Of a stretch of 64,000 nt of DNA, positions 34,936 through 43,739 are shown one piece after another. The stretch lies in contig JBGSQK010000077.1 in the NCBI GenBank assembly GCA_041738135.1, forward strand, positions 1-64,000, in the 5' to 3' direction. The position numbers were made by a program, and so were the translations under genes. This stretch comes from JAGOMX01 sp041738135. GTDB taxonomy: Bacteria; Pseudomonadota; Alphaproteobacteria; JAGOMX01. The notes below the pieces were generated by a model. It saw only the letters and a program-made list of their open reading frames with translations. It had not been told where the DNA came from and made no database searches. Numbering within the stretch: position 1 is the first letter of the stretch; the number at the start of each line of letters is the position of its first letter.

Positions 34936-35385
34936 TTATGCAGCTTTCTTTTCGCGCAGGCGTGGGCGTGTGCCAAGACCGATGTTCTTAGCAAGATCGC
35001 TACGCTTACGGCCGTATGCTGGCGCAACCATTGGATAATCTGAAGGCAGATTCCAACGCTCACGGTATTGCTCTGGGCTCATGTTGTAAGCAGACCTTAG
35101 GTGCCTCTTGAGCATCTTAAGTTTCTTACCATCTTCCAAGCAGATGATGTAGTCGTCTGAAACAGACTTCTTTACTGGAACAGCTGGTTCCGGACGGAAG
35201 CTTGAAGCAGAACTACGACCCGCTGCAAGAGCAGCAAGAGTGCCATAAACACTAGTTACAACGTCTGTAAGTTCAGAAGCAACTACGCCATTGTTAGAAA
35301 CATAAGATGCAACAATTTCAGTTGTCAAACTTAGGAGTTCTGACGTAGCAATATCTGCGCCTGGTATAAAATTATTTGTAGTCAT
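34936..35385 (-). CDS. mucR: MucR/Ros-family transcriptional regulator
   Basis: A 149-aa regulator from ATG 35385 (AAAGG eight bases upstream; a GTG at 35394 is the alternative). The N-terminal half is the oligomerisation region (TSELLSLTTEIVASYVSNN). The C-terminal half is the Ros/MucR DNA-binding domain: YIICLEDGKKLKMLKRHLRS, then YNMSPEQYRERWNLP and YPMVAPAYGRKRSDLAK. Compared with the Ros zinc site (Cys-x2-Cys, His-x4-His), the second Cys is Asp and the last His (normally in THY) is Ala in SAY, so zinc binding is doubtful. MucR proteins silence AT-rich DNA, and the 215-bp AT-rich upstream region could be a self-binding site. Confidence 0.92.
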   Translation of the reverse strand: MTTNNFIPGADIATSELLSLTTEIVASYVSNNGVVASELTDVVTSVYGTLAALAAGRSSASSFRPEPAVPVKKSVSDDYIICLEDGKKLKMLKRHLRSAYNMSPEQYRERWNLPSDYPMVAPAYGRKRSDLAKNIGLGTRPRLREKKAA

Positions 35386-35610
35386 TGAATTCACCTTTCC
35401 AAAATATATAATGAAATTCAGTAGATTGACTCACCCGTATGCTCTTCCAGAAGGAATCGTACCGAGATAAGCCAAAATACACTATTTCATTGCTTAACAT
35501 TCAAAAAATTCAATATTGATTATTCGCATAATTTACTGAATTAGCTCATTAATAGCTCTGTTCAATATAAAAAGCAAGTAAAATCGTAACGGGAAAATAC
35601 ATAAATTTCC

Positions 35611-36039
35611 TTATTCCGAAGATGAAGAATCTAAGGATGATTCTGTGGAGCTTTCCTCTGTAATTCCTGCATAGGAGAGAAATAATTTATGCTTTTCCTC
35701 AGCAGTCGCCGCTTTTTCGTGATCTGCTTTGTATGATTCCAGCTTAAAGAACTCATCCAGATCGGTGTTAATGTGGTCTTCTACGTCTTTGTCACTGCTT
35801 AATCTTTCTGTGATTGGCACCTTCGGCTTATAGATCACTACGCGATAGAGCATTTCGTTGATGACTATATCTTGCGGTGGTGCCGCTTGAGATTCCTTAG
35901 GTGCCTCTAAATCCTCTTCTACTGGCGAATGCAAGAGTCTAGGTATTACATCGTTTATAGCCGATTCGCTGCTAGAGATGGCTGGAGTGGAAATACATAG
36001 AATTAAAAATGAAGTGTGTAGCATATATTTTTTGCACAT
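35611..36039 (-). CDS. Acidic secreted protein of unknown function
   Basis: A 142-aa protein. ATG 36039 has GGGG upstream; an ATG at 36024 would also work. The signal peptide ends at TPAISSS. The mature protein contains a proline-rich, acidic stretch (PVEEDLEAPKESQAAPPQD) and a Ser/Glu-rich tail (residues ending SSLDSSSSE), suggesting disorder. No family recognised. It is preceded by an AT-rich gap toward DUF3309. Confidence 0.5.
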   Translation of the reverse strand: MCKKYMLHTSFLILCISTPAISSSESAINDVIPRLLHSPVEEDLEAPKESQAAPPQDIVINEMLYRVVIYKPKVPITERLSSDKDVEDHINTDLDEFFKLESYKADHEKAATAEEKHKLFLSYAGITEESSTESSLDSSSSE

Positions 36040-36267
36040 TGGCTGCCCCGTTATTAATAGATATACATAAATAATAAAACACAACAAGAGTTATTGCCAC
36101 AATAAATCGCTATCTCCTTAATAATTAAGGTTCCTTATACAAAAAAACTATTTTTGCACAAGTTAACCATATTTTAATCTTTATAAATTAGAATAATAAT
36201 ATAAATGTAAATTCCTTATGTTTATATATATCAGAAACTTATGAAGAAATAATTAGGAGGCAATGCA

Positions 36268-36426
36268 ATGTCCTTAGGTGGAATTTTACTTATTATACTG
36301 ATCCTTGTTCTGATTGGCGCGTTGCCAACTTGGGGACACAGTATGAGCTGGGGTTATGGCCCAAGCGGAATTATTGGAACCATTCTTATTGTTATTGTGA
36401 TATTGATGCTGCTAGGGCGACTGTAA
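36268..36426 (+). CDS. DUF3309 small membrane protein (52 aa)
   Basis: Begins MSLGGILLIILILVLIGALP, continues with TWGHSMSWGYGPSG, then a second hydrophobic helix and ends in GRL. This is the DUF3309 pattern: two transmembrane segments around a W-G-Y-G-P-S-G turn, common in proteobacteria and usually about 50 aa. AGGAGG lies just upstream of the start; a second ATG at 36263 is out of frame. Function unknown in the family. Confidence 0.88.
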   Translation: MSLGGILLIILILVLIGALPTWGHSMSWGYGPSGIIGTILIVIVILMLLGRL

Positions 36427-36444
36427 TTTACTAACAGTCCCATA

Positions 36445-37257
36445 TCAGTTTAATGTCACTGGCCAGTCGCGTGGCACACGGTTTCTATATAGTATTTTAG
36501 TTTCATCCGTTTGCACGCGACCATTGACCAGGACGGGGTAAAGCAAAGGATATTCCTCGTCGTTATGTAACCCTACCGTGGTTAGGGTCGCTTGTTGTGG
36601 GTGCGTTGGAAATCGCCATACCCGGTATATACTTTTGCCTTCCACATGCGCTATTTCCAAAACAGCTGAGTGTAGATATGGTGTAAGGGGGAAAGACACA
36701 AGTTCCGAATGCACCATGGGACAACCGTGAATAAACTCACCCCTGGCTAGCTCGATTGCAGTTTTCCTCATCTCTGGCTTATGTCTGCTGATTTCGATGA
36801 GCGTATCTTTGTAAAAAAAAAGATCTTCTAGTACGTGTTTTGTTAGTATTTTCCTTACCCTGTACTTGACTAATTCATCCTCTACAGCACCTGATAACAA
36901 TAGAAGTCGTTTGAGCAAAATCATGTGGGTCGGGTCGGTAAATGCATGTAGGATCCTTGAACCGGGGATTACCTCCCCTGATTCGTCAAAAGCTTCATTC
37001 ACTTTATCTACCAACGCATCATCTGATTTGGCCCAGATGTATTTTGCTCGCATGCCTTGTAGCAGTTTTTTGTTTATGAGAGTTCCATTTACGGGACGAT
37101 CCGTTTGGGAGATTATTTCGACTTGCAGCTCCAATGGGAGCCTTGTGAATTCAATGGGCTGCGCTATGTTTTCTAAATTCTCAGGCAAATCTGTGGCATG
37201 GGTCAGAGGCGTGTTAAGCATCATCGCGCAAAAGTAAAATAACAGTGATTTCTTCAT
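36445..37257 (-). CDS. Secreted F-box-like protein (weak match)
   Basis: A 270-aa protein from ATG 37257 with GGAGG five bases upstream. The signal peptide ends at LTHA. Residues about 37-60 (FTRLPLELQVEIISQTDR) resemble the first helix of an F-box (LPxELxxxI), but the second and third helices are not typical. The C-terminal half is beta-rich with conserved-looking HPQQATLTTVGLHN. Function unknown; grouping with the other F-box-like exported proteins of the window is tentative. Confidence 0.5.
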   Translation of the reverse strand: MKKSLLFYFCAMMLNTPLTHATDLPENLENIAQPIEFTRLPLELQVEIISQTDRPVNGTLINKKLLQGMRAKYIWAKSDDALVDKVNEAFDESGEVIPGSRILHAFTDPTHMILLKRLLLLSGAVEDELVKYRVRKILTKHVLEDLFFYKDTLIEISRHKPEMRKTAIELARGEFIHGCPMVHSELVSFPLTPYLHSAVLEIAHVEGKSIYRVWRFPTHPQQATLTTVGLHNDEEYPLLYPVLVNGRVQTDETKILYRNRVPRDWPVTLN

Positions 37258-37411
37258 GCCCACCTCCTACTTACATATTACTTCCAGCGTAGTTGGTGAG
37301 TTCTATATTATCTATTAATGAGAGGTTTCAAAAGGGTTATAATTCAACTTTCCACCCACCTCAATCTTAATTATGCTAAAATAATAAAAACAAGCAACAG
37401 GAGGGGTGAAA

Positions 37412-38260
37412 ATGAGCCTTAAGGACAAAATTATCTTCATTACGGGTGGATCAAGAGGCATTGGGTTGGCTGTGGCCAAACGAGCGGCTCAGGATGGTGC
37501 GAAGATTGTGATTGCGGCCAAAACAACCGAGCCCCACCCTACTCTACCTGGTACAATTTACACGGCAGCTGAAGAAATTGTCCAGGCAGGCGGTCAGGCT
37601 TTGCCGCTTAAGATGAACATCCGTGAGGTGGATGAAATCCATGCGGCTGTAGGTCAAGCCGTGGATCATTTTGGGGGCATTGATATTCTGATTAATAATG
37701 CCAGTGCCATTTCGTTAACTGGCACCCTTCAGACGGATATGAAACGATTTGATCTGATGCACGAGTGCGATGTCAGGGGTACCTTTGCCACCAGTCAAGC
37801 ATGCTTGCCGCATTTACTAAAAGCTGAAAACCCACATATATTAAATAATTCACCGCCTCTGAGTATGAAACCCAAATGGTTTGCCAACACTGTTGCCTAT
37901 ACGATGGCTAAATATGGCATGAGTATGTGTACTTTGGGTATGGCTGAGGAATTTAAGGAACAGGGCGTGGCTGTGAATTCCATATGGCCTATCACACCTA
38001 TCGCAACGGCAGCCTTAAAAATAGCTACGGCAACGAGCATGGACGACACCCTGAATCACGCTCGTAAACCGGTAATAATGGCTGATGCCGTTTATTGGAT
38101 ATTAACGCAACCCAGTCGTGAGTGTACGGGTAATTTCTTCGTGGATGAATTGGTTTTGCGTGAGGCGGGTGTAACTAACTTTGATCATTATGCTTATTCA
38201 CCAGGACATGAATTGGCTCGCGATTTCTATTTGGATGACGAGTATTTCAAGGGTATTTAG
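37412..38260 (+). CDS. Short-chain dehydrogenase, HSDL2-like
   Basis: A 282-aa SDR from ATG 37412, preceded by AGGAGGGG. The Rossmann motif is TGGSRGIG, then NNASAISLTGT, the catalytic region LNNSPPLSMKP and YTMAKYGM (Tyr-x3-Lys). The extended substrate region NSIWPITPIATAAL and the end of the domain resemble human HSDL2 and its bacterial counterparts, which act on lipid-like substrates. The SCP2 domain of HSDL2 is absent. The 3' end overlaps the convergent deacetylase gene by 4 bases. Confidence 0.88.
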   Translation: MSLKDKIIFITGGSRGIGLAVAKRAAQDGAKIVIAAKTTEPHPTLPGTIYTAAEEIVQAGGQALPLKMNIREVDEIHAAVGQAVDHFGGIDILINNASAISLTGTLQTDMKRFDLMHECDVRGTFATSQACLPHLLKAENPHILNNSPPLSMKPKWFANTVAYTMAKYGMSMCTLGMAEEFKEQGVAVNSIWPITPIATAALKIATATSMDDTLNHARKPVIMADAVYWILTQPSRECTGNFFVDELVLREAGVTNFDHYAYSPGHELARDFYLDDEYFKGI

Positions 38261-39027
38261 GACGTCAGCTTTGTCTTAACGCCACAAGCTGCTGAAGACT
38301 TAGCGAGCAGCACTTGATGCTCTTCGGTTTTCAGCTCATTGACGGAAACAAAGCGATACCCACGTTCCTTCATGGTTTCCAAAAGTGCAGGCAACGCCTC
38401 GATCGTAGCGTTGTGATTGTCGTGTAACAATACGACACTGCCAGGCTTCATCCCATTTAACACCTTCTTTTCGATAGATTCTTTGGTGGCATGCCTGGAC
38501 CAATCACGGGGATCATCTGTCCAAAGGATGGTTTTCAGCCCCATATCTGCGGCTATTTGTTCTACTTTTTTATTGGTTGAACCATAAGGCGGTCTGAACC
38601 ACAAGGGCAAGGAGCCTGTAGTGTTTTGGATAATCTGATTGGTGCTCTCCAGCTCGTGCTTAATGCGACCGGATGAAGCACGTGCAAGCATAGGGTGTGA
38701 GAAGCTGTGATTGCCCACCTCATGGCCGTCGTTGGTAATATCTTGCATGAGAGATGTTTGCTTTTCAGCATTTTCACCCACCACGAAGAACGTTGCCTTG
38801 GCGCCGTATTGTTTCAATATGCTCAAAATCTGGGGAGTGGTCTTGGGTGATGGGCCATCATCAAAGGTCAGTGCAACGATTTTATCAATCTTTTCCAAAC
38901 AAGGTGGCAACGCCGGAGCCTCTGTCACCGTAGCAGCTTCTTCGGCGCAGCAATTTGTGGTGAATAAAATTAAGACAGCAGCGGCAATCATTGCGAGATT
39001 TTTAATCGGGGATGTCTTGTTATGCAT
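38257..39027 (-). CDS. Polysaccharide deacetylase (NodB domain), exported
   Basis: A 256-aa protein with an N-terminal hydrophobic signal (residues 9-27). The CE4 motifs are complete: MT1 TFDDG, MT2 HSFSHP, MT3 RPPYG, MT4-like DPRDW and MT5 LLHDN. It would remove acetyl groups from N-acetylglucosamine in peptidoglycan or another polymer in the periplasm, possibly reducing recognition by lysozyme in a protist vacuole; that last point is inference. Confidence 0.9.
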   Translation of the reverse strand: MHNKTSPIKNLAMIAAAVLILFTTNCCAEEAATVTEAPALPPCLEKIDKIVALTFDDGPSPKTTPQILSILKQYGAKATFFVVGENAEKQTSLMQDITNDGHEVGNHSFSHPMLARASSGRIKHELESTNQIIQNTTGSLPLWFRPPYGSTNKKVEQIAADMGLKTILWTDDPRDWSRHATKESIEKKVLNGMKPGSVVLLHDNHNATIEALPALLETMKERGYRFVSVNELKTEEHQVLLAKSSAACGVKTKLTS

Positions 39028-39158
39028 TGCACTGCCATAAAGTTACTGAACCTAACTCTATTAATAGGGCAATAGTATTAAGAATCCTTTAATGGTCAGA
39101 AGAATTTTAGGGAGCTGGTTTTGGGAGGAGTTATAGAGGGGGTAAAATGCCCTCACTA

Positions 39159-39276
39159 CCGTCATTGCGAGCCCCTCTTGGGGCGTGGCAATCTACTTTC
39201 TTCGATGCAGTAAGGTTGTGTAAAACGGCTACACCAAAGTGGATTACCACGCCCCAAAAGGGGCTCGCAATGACGG
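39159..39276. repeat. Dispersed inverted repeat, family A
   Basis: Second full copy: arms CCGTCATTGCGAGCCCC (39159-39175) and GGGGCTCGCAATGACGG (39260-39276), with inner GGGGCGTGGCAATCTACTTT pairing with AAGTGGATTACCACGCCCC. It matches 20063-20177 in arms and size but differs in the loop. Confidence 0.85.
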
Positions 39277-39302
39277 GAATTAGTGTTTTTGTTCCAGAAC
39301 AT

Positions 39303-39677
39303 TCACGACAAATAATCAATCTCCGGCATGAAGATTTGTGTGATGGCGTCGGCGTTTTCTTTGTCGAAGGAGACGGATTTGGGCTCGATGATCATGAGCT
39401 GTGTTTCTTCGGTGGACGTGGGAAGATGCTCCGTATTATTTTTAACAATATAGAATTCGCCTGCGTCGATGACCACGTTGCGGGCGTCGCGGAATTTTAG
39501 GGTGAGCTTACCTTTGAGGACATAATAGAGGGTGTCTTCTTTTTCGTGCTTGTGCCACATATAGTCGCCTTTCACTTTGACGAGTTTAATGTGGACATCA
39601 CCTATTTCACCGAAAGTTTCCGGCGTCCAGTATTCTGTTAGACGACCAAATTTATTTGCTAGATTGACGATGGCCAT
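39303..39677 (-). CDS. Cupin-domain protein
   Basis: A 124-aa single cupin. Motif 1 is HKHEKEDTLYYVLKG (His, His, Glu metal ligands) and motif 2 GEFYIVKNNTEH with the final His. Small cupins of this type bind Fe, Mn or Zn and serve as dioxygenases, isomerases or sugar-binding proteins. The reaction cannot be assigned. No operon partner is apparent. Confidence 0.88.
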   Translation of the reverse strand: MAIVNLANKFGRLTEYWTPETFGEIGDVHIKLVKVKGDYMWHKHEKEDTLYYVLKGKLTLKFRDARNVVIDAGEFYIVKNNTEHLPTSTEETQLMIIEPKSVSFDKENADAITQIFMPEIDYLS

Positions 39678-39774
39678 TTGGGTTTTTTCCCTTTTTATAT
39701 TTTGTTAGTTGGTAAGGTGCTTTAATGACGGGTGTAGATTTGAGCTTAGCGTCCCGACATTCAATTAACCCCCC

Positions 39775-39896
39775 GTGTCATCCCCGCGGAGGCGGGGATC
39801 CAGCGCAATACGTTCGCCAACGGCGTTTCATTTAGCTATATTGAATCGCTTCGCGATGCTTATTGTGCTGGACCCCCGCCTTCGCGGGGATGACAC
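39775..39896. repeat. Dispersed inverted repeat, family C
   Basis: Outer arms GTGTCATCCCCGC and GCGGGGATGACAC, continued by GGCGGGGATCCAGC/GCTGGACCCCCGCC. Each arm contains its own CCCCGC...GCGGGG mini-hairpin. The interior GAATCGCTTCGCGATGCTT is shared with the decayed copy at 1641-1753. Confidence 0.85.
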
Positions 39897-39934
39897 ATGA
39901 GAGTGCATTAATAAAAAAATACGCAAATGCTTGT

Positions 39935-40414
39935 TTACGCAGCTTTATTCGATTCCTCAGCGTTTACAGCATCCACACCCTTGGCTGGTTCCGTCGCCTT
40001 AATTGGCTCCTCTGGTTTAGCTGGTGCTACCGGCAGCGCTTGCGGCGTTACTTCGCCTTCTGTGTGGGGTGCTGGCACTTCGGGAACTTTCTCTTCCACT
40101 GGCTTGATGTCAATTGGCTTGCTGATTTCTTGCTTTTCTTTCTTCTCCAGGTCTCTTTCATGCTTGTCTAGAACGGATTGGCCGTTTTCAGGACTGCGCA
40201 ACATAATGGCAATGAGAATGCTGGACATGAAAAAAGCTGCCACGAGGACACCCGTGATTCGGGTGAGCAAGTTAGCTGTTCCGCGAGCAGACATTAAGCC
40301 ACCGCTGCCGCCACCAAGTCCGCTTAAAGCGCCGCCTTCGCTGCGTTGTAATAGGATAACACCCACTAAGAATGCTGCGATGAAAAAGTGTATAACCAGT
40401 AATACCGTTGTCAT
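39935..40414 (-). CDS. secG: Preprotein translocase subunit SecG
   Basis: Small integral membrane part of the SecYEG channel. The 159-aa protein starts with two helices around the family signature VGVILLQRSEGGALSGLGGG and ITGVLVAAFFMSSILIAIM. A long Pro/Glu/Lys-rich cytoplasmic tail of about 80 residues follows, as in many alphaproteobacterial SecG proteins. tpiA lies just upstream on the same strand, the usual order. The many exported proteins of this window would all depend on this channel. Confidence 0.93.
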   Translation of the reverse strand: MTTVLLVIHFFIAAFLVGVILLQRSEGGALSGLGGGSGGLMSARGTANLLTRITGVLVAAFFMSSILIAIMLRSPENGQSVLDKHERDLEKKEKQEISKPIDIKPVEEKVPEVPAPHTEGEVTPQALPVAPAKPEEPIKATEPAKGVDAVNAEESNKAA

Positions 40415-40479
40415 GTTATTCGAATCTCTCTTGTTTATATGGTGTGCATTCTAATCGCATCTGAAAAAAAATTCTACAA

Positions 40480-41214
40480 TTATTCGCAAGCACCGGCTCG
40501 AATAATCGTATTAAAATCATCAGCCTTCAAACTGGCGCCCCCCACCAGCACACCACCCATATTGGCAAGGCCCAATATTTCCGCCGCGTTCTTGGCATTT
40601 ACCGAGCCGCCGTAAAGGATTTTGACATGCTCTGGATCCTCGCATAATCCTTTTAACTGCGCACGAATAAATGCATGAGCCGCCACTATTTCCTCATTGC
40701 TGGCCGTTCTGCCTGTGCCTATAGCCCAAACCGGTTCGTAGGCAATCACTAAATTTCTCGCGGACAGGCCTTGCGGGATTGATTCTTTGAGCTGTCCAAG
40801 CAATACCTTTTCGGTGGCACCCGCTTTGTTTTCCTCGTCGGTCTCGCCGATACATATAATAACATTGAGCCCCTGCCCCACCGCTGCCACGGCTTTTGCT
40901 AGCACTAGCTCGCTCGTCTCTTTATGCCCCTGCCGTCTTTCTGAGTGACCGAGAATCACATAAGTACACCCCATATCGACAAGCATGGCCGCACTCACGT
41001 CACCCGTGTATGCGCCTGAGGCTGCAGCTTGACAGTCCTGCGCACCCAGCTGAATGGGGCTGCCCACAAGCAAATGGCGAGCCAAGGACAAATATGGAAA
41101 AGGAGGACAGATAACCACATCAGCCGCGTCTTCTGCTTTCAAGTGCTCAATCAAATCCACAGTCTGCGCTGCGTTGAGATTCATTTTCCAATTACCGGCG
41201 ATGAGTTGCTTCAT
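40480..41214 (-). CDS. tpiA: Triosephosphate isomerase
   Basis: Interconverts dihydroxyacetone phosphate and glyceraldehyde 3-phosphate. The start at 41214 (MKQLIAGNWKMN) follows AAGGGAG; the frame extends upstream to 41247 without family sequence. The 244-aa protein keeps the catalytic Lys (NWKMN), His (ILGHSERR), Glu (AYEPVWAIGTG) and the phosphate-binding YGGSVNAKNA. Somewhat short but complete. Confidence 0.96.
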   Translation of the reverse strand: MKQLIAGNWKMNLNAAQTVDLIEHLKAEDAADVVICPPFPYLSLARHLLVGSPIQLGAQDCQAAASGAYTGDVSAAMLVDMGCTYVILGHSERRQGHKETSELVLAKAVAAVGQGLNVIICIGETDEENKAGATEKVLLGQLKESIPQGLSARNLVIAYEPVWAIGTGRTASNEEIVAAHAFIRAQLKGLCEDPEHVKILYGGSVNAKNAAEILGLANMGGVLVGGASLKADDFNTIIRAGACE

Positions 41215-41391
41215 GATTCTCCCTTTATTTTGAGTTATATGTAGCAAAAAATACTTTCAAATCCCAATGGAATTTTCGATTGAGGAGTGTTTTTTGAATG
41301 TCCAATAAAAGTAGCTGTTTGAATTAACTTGCATTATTCGTATGCTGTGCCTATACAGTGTATATAAATGCAATTACGAAAGGATATGCAA

Positions 41392-42723
41392 ATGTTGATA
41401 ATAAGAACTTTAATGAGCGTAACTTTAATAGCGTGCATGATGTTTGCGGTACATGCTACGGATCCTGATATTAAACATACTGAGCATTTCAGCTTTAATA
41501 CGCTACCTAATGACATCAATATGCTACTTGCATCTTATTTGGATCCAGACTCTTTGATCGCATTGGCGCAGACAGAAAGAACAGGAAGAGCCATTGTGGC
41601 TAATGAGCTTTCTAAGCGGGTACCTGCCCTTTTTAAGCAATTAGAGAGTTCGGAAGTTCCCCTTCAGGATCCTAATGCTACAATGGATATGGATGAGCCG
41701 GTTCTAGATTCCGCCGGATTGCAACTTAGGTTTCTCCGTCCTGTGCTTGTAGATGGGAGCAGTCCCTATATTTTAAACCAGTGCATCAAACACGTGTATA
41801 GGCACCAGATACCTAACAACAGTGGTGATTTTTCTGAAATGAAAAAACTTTATGCCCATATCCGGCCTATGATATACATGGCTAATATATTAAAGGATAA
41901 GTATTCAATCTTAGGTGTTCAAGCTGCAGGGCTCATCCTGAATTGGAGAGATGATAGTAATTTGGATTATCTTTTCGTAAGAGAAGTAGAAGTTGATCAT
42001 CCACTACATGATTTCCTATATCGCAACTTTAATCTTAAACCAGCCGTTGCTCATATGCTAGAAGAGTGCTGCAGAAATACTCTTGTGGAGTTGGATCCTG
42101 AAACAGAACTCTTTGATATATGCCAATATTCTATAGCTCAATTGAGAATGTTTAAATACCCGCGCACAAGAGCCGATGCTCGCATAGCAGCAGAAGCGCT
42201 GATTCAGATTCGACGCAACAGTTACTTTAACCAATCATTATCTTACCAGTTACTCCGGAATCTACCTGATGTGCCTTCCGATGGTTTAGATTGGACCGTG
42301 GCCTGCGTATTGTCTGAACTTCTCAACGGCTCAAAAGAGGTGGTCATTCGTTTAGATATGCAGCCTAACAATGTAAAGGTTCTTCCCATGCGAAGGCTAA
42401 CTCCTGATGAGGCGGTTAATGATTTTAATTGGTTACACGAGCACAGAAGAAATCACGAACAACTGGTTGAAGACTTTACTTGGTTTACGCGCGTTATCCG
42501 ACATGGCGTAAATGATCTGGGAATCAATAGAAACTTGTTTACGCATCCGAACTCTCCAAATTGCCTCACTGTTTACATGCCTTTCCTTCCAACAATTTCA
42601 CTGGCATTGTTTAATGAACGGCATGCTGAATTATTTATGGAACAGGACCTGGATAATTTTATTAACGGTATGCCAGACGGTGTGGATGATATTACAGGCG
42701 GCATGATTCCTCGCGGCTATTAA
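41392..42723 (+). CDS. Secreted F-box-like protein
   Basis: A 443-aa protein. ATG 41392 has AAAGGA seven bases upstream; ATGs at 41368 and 41386 are alternatives. The signal peptide ends at AVHATD. Residues about 33-65 match the F-box consensus well: FNTLPNDINMLLASYLDPDS followed by LIALAQTERTGRAIV, i.e. LPxD-x3-L-x-SYLDP-x-SL-x-x-L. The rest is helix-rich with no named domain. In eukaryotes an F-box docks to Skp1 of SCF ubiquitin ligases; several intracellular bacteria export F-box effectors. Export to the host is inferred. Confidence 0.68.
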   Translation: MLIIRTLMSVTLIACMMFAVHATDPDIKHTEHFSFNTLPNDINMLLASYLDPDSLIALAQTERTGRAIVANELSKRVPALFKQLESSEVPLQDPNATMDMDEPVLDSAGLQLRFLRPVLVDGSSPYILNQCIKHVYRHQIPNNSGDFSEMKKLYAHIRPMIYMANILKDKYSILGVQAAGLILNWRDDSNLDYLFVREVEVDHPLHDFLYRNFNLKPAVAHMLEECCRNTLVELDPETELFDICQYSIAQLRMFKYPRTRADARIAAEALIQIRRNSYFNQSLSYQLLRNLPDVPSDGLDWTVACVLSELLNGSKEVVIRLDMQPNNVKVLPMRRLTPDEAVNDFNWLHEHRRNHEQLVEDFTWFTRVIRHGVNDLGINRNLFTHPNSPNCLTVYMPFLPTISLALFNERHAELFMEQDLDNFINGMPDGVDDITGGMIPRGY

Positions 42724-42798
42724 AGACCTTACACTAGCTGGAACGAGAGTGTTCCAGGATTAAGTGTTATTGTGTAAAGTATATAATATTAAAAAATC

Positions 42799-42837
42799 AA
42801 CCCGGGGCGAGCGTTCACTCCCCCGGGTTTCTTTTTT
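42799..42837. terminator. Bidirectional terminator between F-box gene and phage module
   Basis: Stem AACCCGGGG/CCCCGGGTT (42799-42807 and 42821-42829) with TTTCTTTTTT on the plus side and, on the minus strand, GATTTTTT. It can end both the plus-strand gene at 41392 and the minus-strand phage operon. Confidence 0.85.
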
Positions 42838-42839
42838 AC

Positions 42840-43271
42840 CTACCCCTGATACATCAACCCTTCCGCTTGTCTTCTCCTTATAAGGCCGTTTAGTTTTCGG
42901 CCACCGGCGAAGATCCAGCGCATGAGTTCGCGGGGGACTTCTTCGTGTTCCTCGCGGTTTACTTTACGTCGTAGGGTGGAGCGTTGGAGGGCTCCTGGGC
43001 CTACGTTGTAGGTGAAGCTGACCAGTGCGTCGAATTGTTTTTGTGTTAGTGGCACTTGGATCAGGCGGTGTACGGCTGCTGCATACCTTTGCAGGTCATT
43101 CCATAGCAAACTTTCAGCCTCGATCAGGCTGAGGCCTTTGGTGAAGTCCTCGCCTTCCCTGATCAAATGACCAAAGCCCACGGTGGGATACCCAGCGGGG
43201 CAGAGGTAGGGCATGGGAAAGAAGCCTTCGAATGCCTTGATCAGCTCGATTCCCTTCATGGATATGTGCAT
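42840..43271 (-). CDS. Phage lysozyme / endolysin (GH24)
   Basis: Muramidase of the T4/lambdoid lysozyme fold, 143 aa from ATG 43271, which overlaps the holin stop (TGATG). The catalytic Glu is in IELIKAFEGFF, followed by GYPTVGFGHLI, the LTQKQFDALVSFTYNVG signature and the C-terminal LIRRRQAEGLMYQG. There is no signal peptide, so it needs the holin for release. It is the last gene of the module and ends before a strong terminator. Confidence 0.93.
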   Translation of the reverse strand: MHISMKGIELIKAFEGFFPMPYLCPAGYPTVGFGHLIREGEDFTKGLSLIEAESLLWNDLQRYAAAVHRLIQVPLTQKQFDALVSFTYNVGPGALQRSTLRRKVNREEHEEVPRELMRWIFAGGRKLNGLIRRRQAEGLMYQG

Positions 43272-43738
43272 CACTTACCGTACCTTGCTTTGACCTTTTG
43301 CATCATGCGTTGGCCAAACCAGAATGAGATGACGGTGGCGAACAAGGCTTGGTCCTCGATCTGCCAGATATTCAGGAATGCCTCGCGCCAATCATACTTG
43401 CCCATCATGTGATAGACGACGGCCCATTGGCTGTATTTCATTACAGCGTAGAGTAAGAAGAACGCGTAAGTAATGATGGGCCGTACTGTGCCGGACAAGG
43501 CATCCACCCAGCGCACCCCTGATGGCTTTGCATGGGCGTAGATTGCTTTGGCAATCACGGCGTCCGCTTGCACCTGGATTTCTTCCATACGGTTGGTGTG
43601 ACCGGTTTTGATGAGCTCCGCTTGGCGGTCGAGAATATTGAGTTCATGCTGGCGATCTTTTTGATCCCGATAGACTTTGAGGAATTCGGGGAATGCACTT
43701 CCCAGAAACCCCAGTAACGATCCTAGTATGGTAACCAT
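43271..43738 (-). CDS. GTA-type 3TM holin
   Basis: A 155-aa protein resembling the 'holin of 3TMs, for gene-transfer release' family. It has an N-terminal hydrophobic segment (ILGSLLGFLGSAF), a charged coiled coil (residues 22-65, DRQHELNILDRQAELI), a VRPIITYAFFLLYAVMKY helix and a last helix at ALFATVISFWFGQRMM. It sits directly before the endolysin, with an overlapping stop and start, the classic lysis pair. Confidence 0.8.
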   Translation of the reverse strand: MVTILGSLLGFLGSAFPEFLKVYRDQKDRQHELNILDRQAELIKTGHTNRMEEIQVQADAVIAKAIYAHAKPSGVRWVDALSGTVRPIITYAFFLLYAVMKYSQWAVVYHMMGKYDWREAFLNIWQIEDQALFATVISFWFGQRMMQKVKARYGK

Positions 43739-43739
43739 T

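Noticed and set aside
39863..40171. A 102-codon plus-strand frame with Trp-rich product
   Set aside because: It starts in a family C repeat and then runs antisense to secG; it is a shadow of that gene.
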